This document shows positions 6,502 to 15,033 of a stretch of 64,000 bases of DNA, one piece after another. How positions within the stretch are numbered: position 1 is the stretch's first letter; every line of letters starts with the position of its first letter. Below the pieces are notes generated by a model. It made no database searches. It saw only the letters and a program-made list of their open reading frames with translations, and was not told the DNA's origin. Source of the stretch: JACTMZ01 sp044359955. GTDB taxonomy: Bacteria > Verrucomicrobiota > Verrucomicrobiia > Chthoniobacterales > JACTMZ01. The DNA lies in NCBI GenBank assembly GCA_044359955.1, contig JBIKLF010000005.1, forward strand, positions 1-64,000, written 5' to 3'. Both the position numbers and the translations under genes were made by a program.

Positions 6502-9243
6502 TCACCCGTCGCCCGGCCGCGGGAGGTAGGCTTGGAGTTGCGGGAGGAGTTTTTTCACGATGGAGCCGTCTTTGGTGATGAGCGAATGGACGCGGCCGCT
6601 GAGGCGTCCGCGGTCTTCTTCGGTCAGGTCTTTCGCCGTGACGACGATCACCGGGGTGTGGACGTAGCGCGGATCGCGGCGGAAGTGGTCGAGGAATTCA
6701 AAGCCGTCCATGCGCGGCATCATGAGGTCGAGGAGGACGAGCGACGGCTCGGTTTCGCGCACGGCCTCGAGCGCGGCCACGCCGTCGCCGGCGAGAAGAA
6801 CTTTCCAACCCTGCTTGACCATGGTGCGTTGGAGTTGGTCGCGCGAAGCTTCGTCGTCTTCCACGATGAGCACGGTGCGGGCCTGCGCGCCGAGATCGAG
6901 ACGCTCGAGGGTGCCGCGCAACCGCGTCCAATCAACCGGCTTGGCCAGGTAATCGAAGACCCCGAGGGCGACGCCCATTTCACGGCTGTCGGTGATGGTG
7001 ACGAGAATGATCGGGATGTGCGCGGTGGCGGGATCGGCTTTGAGCGCGTTGATGACCGACCAGCCGTCCATGCCGGGCATCATCACATCGGTCGTGATGG
7101 CCACGGGATGTTTGGTCTTGGCCAACTCGAGGCCGTCGCGGCCGTTGCTCGCGGTGTGCACATCGAAACCTTCCTTGGTCAGGAAACGGCTCATCAGGTC
7201 GAGCACGGTGGGATCGTCGTCGATCACCACGACGGAGGGGCGTCCGGATGTTCCGGTCGAGCCAGCTAGCGCGACCGCGGCGGGTGCGGCCGGCACTTCC
7301 TCCTGCGGTGCCGCGGCCGGCAAGGCGACGGTGAAGGTCGAGCCTTCGCCCGGAACGCTCTCCACGGTGATATCGCCCCCGAGCAGCCGGCAAAAATCGC
7401 GGCTGATGGCGAGGCCGAGCCCGGTGCCGCCGAATTTGCGCGTGGTCGAGGCGTCGGCTTGGCTGAAGGCTTGGAAGAGGCGGCCCATCTGCTCGGGCGT
7501 CATGCCGATGCCGCTGTCGCTCACCGCGAAGCGCAGCCAATCGGCGCCGTTCTCCACGCTGCGCGTGACGACGAGCCGGAGTTTTCCCTTCTCGGTGAAC
7601 TTGCTCGCATTGCTCAGGAGGTTGAAGAGCATCTGGCGGATCTTGGTCAGGTCGCTGTGCATCGTGCCGGAGTCGGCAGGAAGTTCGACTTCGAGGTGGT
7701 TGTTGTTCTTTTTAACCAGCGGGAGCACGGTCGATTCGACTTCCCGCACCATGGTGGCCACGTCGATCGTCTCGCAATAGACGGTCATTTTTCCGGCCTC
7801 GATCTTCGAAAGGTCGAGCACATCGTTGATCAGCCCGAGGAGGTGTTTGCCGGCGCTGTGGATTTTTTTCAGGTCGGGGATGAATTCGTCCTGCCCGAGA
7901 TCCTGCATCTCCTCGGTGAGCATTTCGCTGTAGCCGATGATGGCGTTCATCGGGGTGCGCAGTTCGTGGCTCATATTGGCCAAGAAAGCGCTCTTCGTGC
8001 GGTTGGCCTCCTCGGCCTGGTCGCGCGCCTCGGCCAGCTCCGCGGTGCGCAGGCGCACTTTTTCGTCCATCGTTTCGATCATCTCGCGCAACTGGCCGGT
8101 CATATGGTTAAAGTCGCCGGCCAGCTCGCCGATTTCGTTGCGGCTGCGCACCTCGGCCCGGCGGTGCAGGTTGCCCGAGGCGACTTCGTGCGCGGCGGTG
8201 GTCAACTCCTCGATGGGACGCGAGAACGATCGCGCCACCATCCAGGCGGCCAGCGCGGCAAGGAGGCCGCTGACCAAGGCGATGCCCGCGGACAATTTGC
8301 GCAGGAGCGAGACGGGGGCGAAGGCTTCGTCGTCGTCGACCTTCACCACCACGCCCCAGCGCAGCGCGGGCAGGTATTGCCAGACGGCGTGCACGGCCTT
8401 CCCGCGGTAATCGGTATCGGGCCCGAAGCCGGGCAAGCCTTTCATGCTGTCGCGCAGTGCGGCGGAAGGTCCCTCGGGCGGCACGCGCAGACGGAACGCC
8501 GCCTGCGGGTCATGCCGTGTCGGGGCAACAGCCATGAGCTCTCCCCCTATTTCCGCCACGACAACCATCTCTCCGGTCGCGCCAAGGCCGGAGGTGTCGC
8601 TTATAACACGGTTGATCTCCGCCGCGCCGATCTGCAACACGGCCAGACCGCGATACTTCCCGCCGGCCAGCACGGGCACGGCAATGAACGTGGCGGGCAA
8701 GGCGTCGGGTCCGTAGAAATCGAAATCCGATTGCTCGAGCCCCAGGGTGAAGCGGGCGGACTGCGCGGTGCGGCCCAGCGTGGTGCCGGCCACGGGAGAC
8801 TCGTCGATCTTCACGCCGAAATCAGGACCGTTCGCGGTGGAAAAAACAATCCGGCCATCCGGATCGATGAGGTAAATGTCGTCGGTGCCGATCGATTCCG
8901 CGGCGCGGCGCAGGAACGGCGCGAAGCGCGCGGCGGCCGCAGCGTGGAGGTTTTCGTCGAGCGCACCATTCTTCCAGGCGGCGGAAAATGCGCCGATGGC
9001 CTCGGCCGTGCCCGGGTTCACCGCGAGGACGAGCAAGTCGCGTTCCTGCCCGCGCAAGAACGTTTCGACCTGCCGGCCGAGATTGTTGGCCATGGCCCGG
9101 AGGTTGTTTTCGATCTGGTCGGTGAGAAGCTGCCGGGCGGTGCGCGTGGTGAGAAACGCGGCGGCGATGAGCGGCAGCAGAGTCAGGAGCAAAAACCAGA
9201 CGAGCAGTTGCCTGGCGATGCGCGAGCGTCGGGACCTTTTCAT
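6502..9243 (-). CDS. Hybrid sensor histidine kinase with cache domain and two receiver domains
   Basis: A 913-residue membrane kinase. In order: TM1 (about 12-32), a periplasmic double-cache-like domain (about 35-310), TM2 (about 317-337), HAMP (about 338-392), HisKA with the phospho-acceptor His426 in an Asn-Met-Ser-His-Glu-Leu-Arg-Thr-Pro box, HATPase_c (about 530-642), receiver 1 with Asp719 and receiver 2 with Asp839. The start at 9243 lies in an ATGA overlap with the upstream UrtA-like gene; the longer open frame to 10197 is only a shadow of that gene. No DNA-binding response regulator is adjacent, so phosphotransfer probably goes to an unlinked partner. The coupled binding protein probably presents a ligand to the cache domain. 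Confidence 0.9.
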   Translation of the reverse strand: MKRSRRSRIARQLLVWFLLLTLLPLIAAAFLTTRTARQLLTDQIENNLRAMANNLGRQVETFLRGQERDLLVLAVNPGTAEAIGAFSAAWKNGALDENLHAAAAARFAPFLRRAAESIGTDDIYLIDPDGRIVFSTANGPDFGVKIDESPVAGTTLGRTAQSARFTLGLEQSDFDFYGPDALPATFIAVPVLAGGKYRGLAVLQIGAAEINRVISDTSGLGATGEMVVVAEIGGELMAVAPTRHDPQAAFRLRVPPEGPSAALRDSMKGLPGFGPDTDYRGKAVHAVWQYLPALRWGVVVKVDDDEAFAPVSLLRKLSAGIALVSGLLAALAAWMVARSFSRPIEELTTAAHEVASGNLHRRAEVRSRNEIGELAGDFNHMTGQLREMIETMDEKVRLRTAELAEARDQAEEANRTKSAFLANMSHELRTPMNAIIGYSEMLTEEMQDLGQDEFIPDLKKIHSAGKHLLGLINDVLDLSKIEAGKMTVYCETIDVATMVREVESTVLPLVKKNNNHLEVELPADSGTMHSDLTKIRQMLFNLLSNASKFTEKGKLRLVVTRSVENGADWLRFAVSDSGIGMTPEQMGRLFQAFSQADASTTRKFGGTGLGLAISRDFCRLLGGDITVESVPGEGSTFTVALPAAAPQEEVPAAPAAVALAGSTGTSGRPSVVVIDDDPTVLDLMSRFLTKEGFDVHTASNGRDGLELAKTKHPVAITTDVMMPGMDGWSVINALKADPATAHIPIILVTITDSREMGVALGVFDYLAKPVDWTRLRGTLERLDLGAQARTVLIVEDDEASRDQLQRTMVKQGWKVLLAGDGVAALEAVRETEPSLVLLDLMMPRMDGFEFLDHFRRDPRYVHTPVIVVTAKDLTEEDRGRLSGRVHSLITKDGSIVKKLLPQLQAYLPRPGDG

Positions 9244-10514
9244 GGCACGGGCGCGTCCTCTTCGCGCGGGCTGACCCATTTCCCACCCCACGAGGCGGAA
9301 AGATCTTTCTGCCAACTCTCCCAGTCGGCGCGGGTGCGGAAGAGCGGGAAGGGCATGGGGCGCACCGGTTTGTCCGAGGACCACACAATGTCGAACTGCC
9401 CGTCGGGGCGGATGCGGCCGATGCGCGCGTATTTCCAGGCGTGGTGCGTGGGGCCGTCGATGTAGGCAAGCCCGCCCGGCGCACGCATCCCCTGCCCGCC
9501 GATTTTGGCCAGCACGGCGGCGGGTTCGGCGGAGCCGGCGGCGCGCACGGCCTGCGCCCAGAGCATGACCCCGAAGTAGGCCGCCTCGAGCGGATCGGAG
9601 ACGACACGGTCCGCGCCGAAACGCGCGCGGAATTTTTCGAGAAACGCGTTGTTCTCCGGCGTGTCGACGCTCTGGAAATAATTCCACGCAGCGTAATTCC
9701 CCGCCATGGCTTCGGCCCCGAGTTCGGGCAATTCGGTTTCGCTGATGCTGAACGAAATGACGGGCAGGCGGTCCGGCGTGAAGCCCGCTGCGCGCAGGGC
9801 ACGGAAGAACGCGACATTCGAATCGCCGTTGATCGTGTTGAGGATGACCTCGGGTTTGGCCTCGACGATGGCCTCGATCATCGGGGCGACATTTTTCCCG
9901 CCGAGCGGGAGATACAATTCGCCGACCACCTCGCCGCCCAGCGCGGCGACCTGGTCGCGGATGATTTCGTTGGCCGTGCGCGGGAAAACGTAATCCGACC
10001 CGACAAGGAAAACGCGCGGACCGAAGTTGGCCAGGGCATAGCTCACCGCCGGCATGACCTGCTGGTTCGGTGTGGCGCCGGTGTAGACGATGTTGGGGGA
10101 TTGCTCGAGACCCTCGTATTGCACCGGATAAAAAAGCAGGTGGTTGTGTTTCTCGAAGACCGGACCCGCCGCCTTGCGGCTCGAAGAGGTCCAGCACCCG
10201 AAGACCACGCTGACTTTTTCCTGCGTGATCAAACGCTCGGCCTCGACCGCGAAGTTGCCGGAGTCGGAGGTGCCGTCGGCGATGACCGGCTCAAGCTTCC
10301 GCCCGAGGAGTCCGCCTTGGGCATTGATCTCCTCGATAGCCAGCAGGGTGGCATCGACCACCGGCCGCGCGCTGATGGCCAAAGTCCCCGACATGGAATG
10401 CAAAATGCCCACCCGGATCGGCGCCTCCTCGGGCCGCGAGCAGGAAGCCAGAGTCGCCGCGGTGAGAAAGCAGGCCAGCAGGCGCGGGAGGGATAGTTTG
10501 ATCAGGCGAAACAT
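9240..10514 (-). CDS. UrtA-like periplasmic binding lipoprotein
   Basis: A 424-residue branched-chain-amino-acid/urea-type substrate-binding protein with a lipoprotein signal (Leu-Ala-Ser-Cys25). It closely follows the UrtA pattern: Gly-Ile-Leu-His-Ser-Met-Ser-Gly-Thr near the start, Val-Phe-Gly-Cys-Trp-Thr-Ser, Phe-Tyr-Pro-Val-Gln-Tyr-Glu-Gly, and Asn-Thr-Ile-Asn-Gly-Asp-Ser-Asn-Val-Ala-Phe-Phe. Urea or a short amide is therefore the likeliest ligand. No permease or ATPase genes of a urea ABC transporter are adjacent. Instead its stop codon overlaps the start of the hybrid histidine kinase, pointing to a sensing role rather than transport. Confidence 0.85.
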   Translation of the reverse strand: MFRLIKLSLPRLLACFLTAATLASCSRPEEAPIRVGILHSMSGTLAISARPVVDATLLAIEEINAQGGLLGRKLEPVIADGTSDSGNFAVEAERLITQEKVSVVFGCWTSSSRKAAGPVFEKHNHLLFYPVQYEGLEQSPNIVYTGATPNQQVMPAVSYALANFGPRVFLVGSDYVFPRTANEIIRDQVAALGGEVVGELYLPLGGKNVAPMIEAIVEAKPEVILNTINGDSNVAFFRALRAAGFTPDRLPVISFSISETELPELGAEAMAGNYAAWNYFQSVDTPENNAFLEKFRARFGADRVVSDPLEAAYFGVMLWAQAVRAAGSAEPAAVLAKIGGQGMRAPGGLAYIDGPTHHAWKYARIGRIRPDGQFDIVWSSDKPVRPMPFPLFRTRADWESWQKDLSASWGGKWVSPREEDAPVP

Positions 10515-10609
10515 CGGCGGGCGGGCTTAATAACGGATCGAAGGAGCATAGTGGCAGTTGTTAGCAGTGCTAGCCAGACGGTTTCCGCGGATCCAAACAA
10601 ACAACACCC

Positions 10610-10717
10610 TGGGAGGGCGAGCAGCCTGTCCGCGACGGCGGATCCCCGCGAGCCGCCTTTCATCGGGCCCTAAACCACGCCAACTCCCGCGGCGGCCGGG
10701 GACGGCCGCCCTCCACC
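10610..10717. repeat. GGAG-footed repeats, family F (two parts)
   Basis: GGGAGGGCGAGCAGCCTG and GGCGGATCCCCGCGAGCCGCC at 10610-10664, then a hairpin GGCGGCCGGGGACGGCCGCC followed by CTCCA at about 10690-10717. The GGAGGGCG and CGCCCTCC ends are inverted with respect to each other. Confidence 0.6.
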
Positions 10718-10729
10718 GAACGGCAACGC

Positions 10730-11318
10730 CTAATGCACGACCGGCCAGCATCCGCGCAGGCTCGGATGATGCACGCGCAGCGTGGGGTCGCGCCGGATCC
10801 AACCGGGCTCGCCCTTGGCATCGACAAAAGCCACACCGATCGGCATATCGGGTTGTTCGTCGGCCAGCGCGGTCATTTCTTCCCGCGCCTGATCGCTCGC
10901 CGCGATCCATTCCTGCTTGAGCACGACGGGATCAAGGTGGCGGGCTTTGATTTTGTCCAGATCGACGGGATCGATGCGCGCAAAGCGCATGACCATCTGG
11001 AAGAGCGAGAGCGGATTAAAACCCGGGTCTTTGCCGCAGGCTGCCCAGATGATGGCCTCGAGCGGATAAATCCTGCTGAGTTCGACGATATCGACATAGT
11101 CGCGCGTCTCGATACGGGAGGCCAAGGCCAGCGCTTTGTTCGTTGCCATATCGAACAGATGAAGCCGCCAACCGAGATTATCGTCCGGCACGATGGGAAA
11201 AAACCGAAATGCCGAGTCACCCGAAACATTGAGCACAAGACCGTCGGCCTTGTGCCTGGGCTCATGACGTTCGGCTGCGCGCCGGCATGACTTCTTTTTC
11301 GAAGGGAGTCAGAGGCAT
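10730..11318 (-). pseudogene. Nucleotidyltransferase (AbiEii-like) with internal deletion and frameshift
   Basis: The C-terminal region (about 10730-11245) is well preserved, with Phe-Arg-Phe-Phe-Pro-Ile-Val and Ala-Thr-Asn-Lys-Ala-Leu-Ala-Leu-Ala-Ser-Arg, then Tyr-Val-Asp-Ile-Val-Glu and Ala-Cys-Gly-Lys-Asp-Pro-Gly-Phe. This resembles nucleotidyltransferase-fold proteins of the AbiEii/COG2253 type. A matching start, Met-Pro-Leu-Thr-Pro-Phe-Glu-Lys-Glu-Val, is present at 11318 in another frame but soon stops. The stretch expected to carry the Gly-Gly/Asp-x-Asp catalytic site is missing. The start overlaps the stop of the small upstream gene, as in the intact cassette at 15034-15734. Confidence 0.65.
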
Positions 11319-11560
11319 CGGCGCAGCTCCGTGGCTGCGTCCCACGCGGATTTGTCTCCGTAATTGCGAAGATTGCGGATCACGGCCTCCACATCGTCGC
11401 GAAAACAAAGGGAGGGTTCCTCTTTCCAGAACCAAAAACACCCGGGAAACTTGCGCACGAAATCCATGGCCCGCCGCGCCACTTCGGGCGCAACCGGGAT
11501 GCGGACCGGATATCCGGCGGCTGGTTCCTCGACTTTCACGATGTGGGGAGAATAAACCAC
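11309..11560 (-). CDS. Small hypothetical partner of the nucleotidyltransferase remnant
   Basis: An 83-residue protein without a recognised domain. It has a Val-Lys-Val-Glu-Glu-Pro start, a central aromatic segment (Phe-Pro-Gly-Cys-Phe-Trp-Phe-Trp) and an Arg-rich helical tail with Ala-Trp-Asp-Ala-Ala. Its stop overlaps the ATG of the decayed nucleotidyltransferase (ATGCCTCTGA), so the two were once translationally coupled. The small-gene-then-nucleotidyltransferase order is repeated at 15516-15734. A toxin-antitoxin-like role is possible but only inferred from that arrangement. Confidence 0.5.
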   Translation of the reverse strand: MVYSPHIVKVEEPAAGYPVRIPVAPEVARRAMDFVRKFPGCFWFWKEEPSLCFRDDVEAVIRNLRNYGDKSAWDAATELRRCL

Positions 11561-11569
11561 ATCCCTCCC

Positions 11570-11604
11570 TGGAGGGCGAGCGTCCCCGCGAGCCGCCTTT
11601 TATC
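11570..11604. repeat. GGAG-footed repeat, family F
   Basis: CTGGAGGGCGAGCGTCCCC followed by GCGAGCCGCC. Same wording as 10610 and 30063. Confidence 0.55.
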
Positions 11605-11630
11605 GGCCCGGCACGACGCGAGCGCGGGCA

Positions 11631-11666
11631 AAAAGTAGAAGCGGCGTCCCCGCCGCTTCTACTTTT
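11631..11666. repeat. Perfect 36-bp palindrome, family A
   Basis: AAAAGTAGAAGCGGCG, a TCCC loop, then the exact complement CGCCGCTTCTACTTTT: 16-base arms with no mismatch. The foot contains GTAG. Because it ends in a T run on both strands it could also act as a bidirectional terminator. Variants lie at 18513, 29363 and 61624. Confidence 0.85.
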
Positions 11667-11807
11667 CCAGACAGCGGGGGCTCAAGCCGGTGCCCAGCGC
11701 GACTTTGCTCGCGCGGCCGATTTTGGCCAAGACATCCCCGGCCGTTGCGGAAGTTGGCGCGCTAATCTGGTCGCGAAACGGGCCTCGGGCCGGTAGGCTT
11801 CCGGCCC

Positions 11808-12161
11808 ATGAAAAGTTTTCTCCTCGCCCCATGGTTGGTCGTTCTGATCTGCGCCAGCCTCAGCACCCTGGCCGACACCCTCGGCACCGTCTGGTGGGAG
11901 CAAAAGAAAATGTGGGTGCTGGTGGCGGTCACCGGCATCGCCCCTTTCGTCTTTCTGACCTTCGGCTACGTCGGCTCCCACTATGGTCTGGCCAAGGCCT
12001 CGAGCCTCACCAACACACTGGTGGTCATCGGTCCGATCCTCGTCGGTATCCTCTTCCGCGGGGAACTTCGCCAACTCTCACCGGTGGAAATGGCAGGCAT
12101 GGCCCTGGCCGTGAGCGGCATCGTCCTGCTGACCGCTTTCAACTCCCACCAACCCGCCTGA
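11808..12161 (+). CDS. Four-helix EamA/SMR-like (DMT superfamily) membrane protein
   Basis: A 117-residue protein of four predicted transmembrane helices. The last two carry Ser-Ser-Leu-Thr-Asn-Thr and Val-Ile-Gly-Pro-Ile-Leu-Val-Gly, then Met-Ala-Leu-Ala-Val-Ser-Gly-Ile-Val-Leu-Leu. This is the half-size DMT fold of small EamA-type transporters, which act as dimers. The transported compound is unknown. It is followed after 47 bases by a GNAT gene on the same strand, suggesting a two-gene unit. Confidence 0.75.
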   Translation: MKSFLLAPWLVVLICASLSTLADTLGTVWWEQKKMWVLVAVTGIAPFVFLTFGYVGSHYGLAKASSLTNTLVVIGPILVGILFRGELRQLSPVEMAGMALAVSGIVLLTAFNSHQPA

Positions 12162-12208
12162 GGGCAAGCCCGCGATCTTTTAGCTCCGGCAAAAAAATCG
12201 AGGAACGC

Positions 12209-12712
12209 ATGAACGAATCCAAACCGCCGACGATGAAGATCATCCCGGTGACCACGGAGAACCTGGCCGTCTATCACCAACTCGCCCAAGCCTACGAGGC
12301 GGAGTTCTCCGCCATCACGGGGAAGAAGCCCGACACCCAAGGAATCTTCACACTCGACACCCGGATCGGGGACGACGTCCGGGGGTTCCTCCTTTCGGTC
12401 GGGGGACTGCCGGCGGGTCTCATCGCGGTCCGGATCAAGGGCGAAGAAGCCTACGAAGTGAGCGAATTCTATGTCGTGCCGTCCTTCCGCAAACAATCGC
12501 GGGGCCGGCATTTCGCCCATGCCGTCTGGCGGATCCTGCCCGGGCGGTGGGAAATCAAACAAATCGTCGGCGCGGAATATGCTTCGGAGTTCTGGCGCAA
12601 GACCATCGGCACCTTCCCGTCGTCGGAATTCCGGGAGGACAAGTATAACGATCCTTACTGGGGGATGGTCACACGGCAGCAGTTTGTCATAGTCAACGCA
12701 CCGGGCCCGTAG
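12209..12712 (+). CDS. GNAT-like acetyltransferase
   Basis: A 167-residue protein with a GNAT fold. The beta4 strand Val-Ser-Glu-Phe-Tyr-Val-Val-Pro is followed by a motif-A-like Phe-Arg-Lys-Gln-Ser-Arg-Gly-Arg-His-Phe-Ala. This is looser than the usual Arg-x-x-Gly-x-Gly/Ala but occupies the right place. A C-terminal Ala-x-x-Phe-Trp-Arg-Lys resembles the usual aromatic end. The ATG at 12209 follows an AGGA at 12201-12204 (short spacing). The substrate is unknown. Confidence 0.7.
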   Translation: MNESKPPTMKIIPVTTENLAVYHQLAQAYEAEFSAITGKKPDTQGIFTLDTRIGDDVRGFLLSVGGLPAGLIAVRIKGEEAYEVSEFYVVPSFRKQSRGRHFAHAVWRILPGRWEIKQIVGAEYASEFWRKTIGTFPSSEFREDKYNDPYWGMVTRQQFVIVNAPGP

Positions 12713-13133
12713 TCGCGGTGATCTGTCTTCACGCTTCTCCGAGGCGGAGACGCATGTGGTAGCGAGGACTAGACCTCCGGCTCACGGGGCCTCGTGCCCG
12801 GAGAGCTTTGCGCCCCGGAGAGATCCGCTCCGGCGGATCGGAAGAGTAGAAGCGGCGTTTGAAACTCAGGAAACGTACATCCTCTCGCCTCTGCTGCAGA
12901 CCTCCACTTCGGCCCACCTGCCACGTGTGCAGCTATTGACGGCCTTCGCGACCTTGTCGGTTTGCCGGGCAAGGCGCGCTTTTATTGCGCCTCCAACTGC
13001 ATCGTTCCGGCTAAGACGCGCCGCAACTGCCCGGGCCTGTCCGTGGTTTCCGGGTAGGGCGAGCCGCATCATTCCCCGTTGGACCGCCAACGCGCTGTCA
13101 CGTTCGGCGGCGGCCGGGTACGGCCGCCCTCCA
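12713..13133. other. Gene-free interval with repeat fragments
   Basis: No gene was seen. It contains a lone family A arm (GTAGAAGCGGCG near 12846), CTCCGAGGCGGAG and CTCCGGCGGATCGG short inverted motifs, and a family F hairpin at 13106-13132 abutting the mnmA stop. The middle (about 12890-13100) has no recognisable structure. Confidence 0.5.
13106..13132. repeat. GGAG-footed hairpin, family F, at the mnmA 3' end
   Basis: GGCGGCCGGGTACGGCCGCC followed by CTCCA. Read on the mnmA strand it starts directly after the TGA stop (TGATGGAGGGCGGCC). Confidence 0.6.
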
Positions 13134-14213
13134 TCAGAGGATTTGCGCAAAGACCCCACCGCCCAGCAAACGCGGGCCTTCGTAGAGAGCGCAGATCTGA
13201 CCGGGCGCGAGGGCGCGTTGCGGCGCGGCGAAAACGATCTCGGCCGTGCCGTCATCGCGGCGGGTGAAATCGATGGCGACACGAGGGGCGCGGTAACGCG
13301 GACGCGCTTCGATGCGGGCTTGCGCGGGAAGCTCGGGGCCGGCCGCGCTCAAGTTACTGAGGATGGCGCGGTTGGTATAGAGGCCCTCGGTGTCCGGTCG
13401 GTCGTAGCCGATGACGAGTTCGTTGGTCGCCATGCGCTTCTCGACCACGACATACGCCGTCTCCGGCTCGGCCGAAGCCACGCAGATGCCGCGGCGTTGT
13501 CCCAGCGTGTAATTGTGTAAGCCGCGGTGCTTGCCGAGGACGCGTCCTTCCAAGTCGACGATGGGACCGGGATTTTCCGGAAGGTATTCCTTCAAGAAAT
13601 CCTGCATGCGCACTTTGCCGATGAAGCAGATGCCCTGGCTGTCTTTCTTCGCCGCATTGACCAGCCCGGCCGCCTCGGCCTTGGCCCGCACTTCGCTTTT
13701 GAGCAAATCACCGACCGGAAACCACGCGCGCGCGATCTGCTCCGGACGCAGCATGGCGAGAAAGTAAGACTGATCTTTGCCGGGATCGGCCCCTTCAAAA
13801 ATGACACGTTCGCCAGCCGGTCCCTCACCCGTCCTGACGTAGTGGCCGGTGCCAATGCCGTCGAACCCCTCCCGCAAAGCAAGATCGAGGAAGACACCGA
13901 ACTTTATCTCACGGTTGCAATAGACATCCGGGTTCGGCGTCACTCCTTCGGCGTAGCCTTTGAGCAAATAATCCACCACACGCTCACGGTAATCCTCGAT
14001 GAGGTTGACCACGCGGAACGGGATGCCGAGTTTTTCCGCCACGGCGCGTGCGTCGGCCACGTCTTGCTCCCACGGGCACTGGCCGATCGGATCCCACTCG
14101 GCCATCCAGTTCTTCATGTAGGCGCCCTCGACTTCGTGGCCCTGCTCGCGGAGCAAAAGCGCGGCCACGGAGCTGTCCACTCCGCCGGACATGGCGACAA
14201 GAATTCGGGCCAT
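13134..14213 (-). CDS. mnmA: tRNA-specific 2-thiouridylase MnmA
   Basis: A 359-residue enzyme that thiolates U34 of Lys, Glu and Gln tRNAs. It has the N-terminal PP-loop ATP site Ala-Met-Ser-Gly-Gly-Val-Asp-Ser-Ser, the catalytic Cys in Asn-Pro-Asp-Val-Tyr-Cys-Asn-Arg-Glu-Ile-Lys-Phe and the second redox Cys in Asp-Ser-Gln-Gly-Ile-Cys-Phe-Ile-Gly. A Thr-Leu-Gly-Gln-Arg-Arg-Gly segment precedes the C-terminal barrel. The ATG at 14213 is chosen because it directly precedes the first strand; a GTG at 14234 would overlap btpA. It follows btpA by 7 bases on the same strand. Confidence 0.95.
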   Translation of the reverse strand: MARILVAMSGGVDSSVAALLLREQGHEVEGAYMKNWMAEWDPIGQCPWEQDVADARAVAEKLGIPFRVVNLIEDYRERVVDYLLKGYAEGVTPNPDVYCNREIKFGVFLDLALREGFDGIGTGHYVRTGEGPAGERVIFEGADPGKDQSYFLAMLRPEQIARAWFPVGDLLKSEVRAKAEAAGLVNAAKKDSQGICFIGKVRMQDFLKEYLPENPGPIVDLEGRVLGKHRGLHNYTLGQRRGICVASAEPETAYVVVEKRMATNELVIGYDRPDTEGLYTNRAILSNLSAAGPELPAQARIEARPRYRAPRVAIDFTRRDDGTAEIVFAAPQRALAPGQICALYEGPRLLGGGVFAQIL

Positions 14214-14220
14214 GACGCAA

Positions 14221-15018
14221 TCAGCGCGCGGCACGCACCGCGGCGGCGACCGCTTTGACGCGGTCGAGGTCGACGGGCGCGGTCCAATGGCCGTCCTTCT
14301 TCAACGCGGATCCGACAATGACCGCATCGGCATGCTGCAACATGGCCGCGGCGTTTTCCGCGGTGACCCCGGAACCGACAATGACCGGCAACTTCGTCGC
14401 GCCGCGCGCGGACGAGAGATCGGCGGTCGAAGTTTCGCGTCCGGTCGCTTCGCCGGTGACAATCACCGCGTCCGCCCCGAAAAATTCCGCGGCTTTGACC
14501 GTCCCGGCCAAGCTCACATCGGCGGTCATGGCATGCGCCGCGTGCTTTTTCTTCACGTCGGCCCAAACGGCGATGTGCTCCGCGCCGATTTGTTTGCGGT
14601 AGCGCAACAAAGGACCCGCGCAGGCATCCATCCATCCTTCGTCGGCGACGTGGCCGAAAACGAAGCCTTCGGCGCGGACGAAATCGAGCCCCGCAGCTAG
14701 CGCCACAGCGAGCGCGGCTTCGTTAGCGCCGGCCAGCACCTGCACACCACACGGCAGATCGGTCGCCTCATTGATCGCACGACAGACAACCGTCATGGAC
14801 GCGACGATTTCCGGGCCGACCTCGCGTTTGAGGTAGGGAATATCGTGCATGTTCTCGACCAGAATGGCATCACACCCTCCCTCGGCCAGCGCCCAGACCT
14901 CCTGCACCGCCACGCGAACCAATTCATCAACTGACTGCGAGGCCCGCGGCGTGCCGGGCAAGGCGCCGACATGGATCATGCCGATGAGAGCTTTGGGCGG
15001 AATTGTCAGAGAGGCCAT
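14221..15018 (-). CDS. btpA: BtpA/SgcQ family TIM-barrel protein
   Basis: A 265-residue BtpA-family protein: Ile-Gly-Met-Ile-His-Val-Gly-Ala-Leu-Pro-Gly near the N-terminus, Asp-Ala-Ile-Leu-Val-Glu-Asn-Met-His-Asp, and a C-terminal phosphate-binding-like Gly-Ser-Gly-Val-Thr then Val-Gly-Ser-Ala-Leu-Lys. In cyanobacteria BtpA stabilises photosystem I, but homologues (SgcQ) are widespread in non-phototrophs with unknown, probably sugar-related, roles. It lies upstream of mnmA and downstream of the nucleotidyltransferase cassette. The family assignment is secure; the function is not. Confidence 0.85.
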   Translation of the reverse strand: MASLTIPPKALIGMIHVGALPGTPRASQSVDELVRVAVQEVWALAEGGCDAILVENMHDIPYLKREVGPEIVASMTVVCRAINEATDLPCGVQVLAGANEAALAVALAAGLDFVRAEGFVFGHVADEGWMDACAGPLLRYRKQIGAEHIAVWADVKKKHAAHAMTADVSLAGTVKAAEFFGADAVIVTGEATGRETSTADLSSARGATKLPVIVGSGVTAENAAAMLQHADAVIVGSALKKDGHWTAPVDLDRVKAVAAAVRAAR

Positions 15019-15033
15019 AAAATCAGAAATTTT

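Noticed and set aside
7459..9465. 668-codon open frame on the plus strand across the histidine kinase
   Set aside because: It is antisense to clear HAMP, HisKA and receiver coding sequence and has His/Gly/Ala-biased composition with no domain, a typical high-GC shadow.
9244..10197. N-terminal extension of the histidine kinase frame
   Set aside because: It is read in the wrong frame over the UrtA-like gene. The kinase starts at 9243 in an ATGA overlap.
12713..13133. RNA gene in the gap before mnmA
   Set aside because: No tRNA cloverleaf, T-loop GTTCRA signature or known small-RNA core was seen; only repeat fragments are present.
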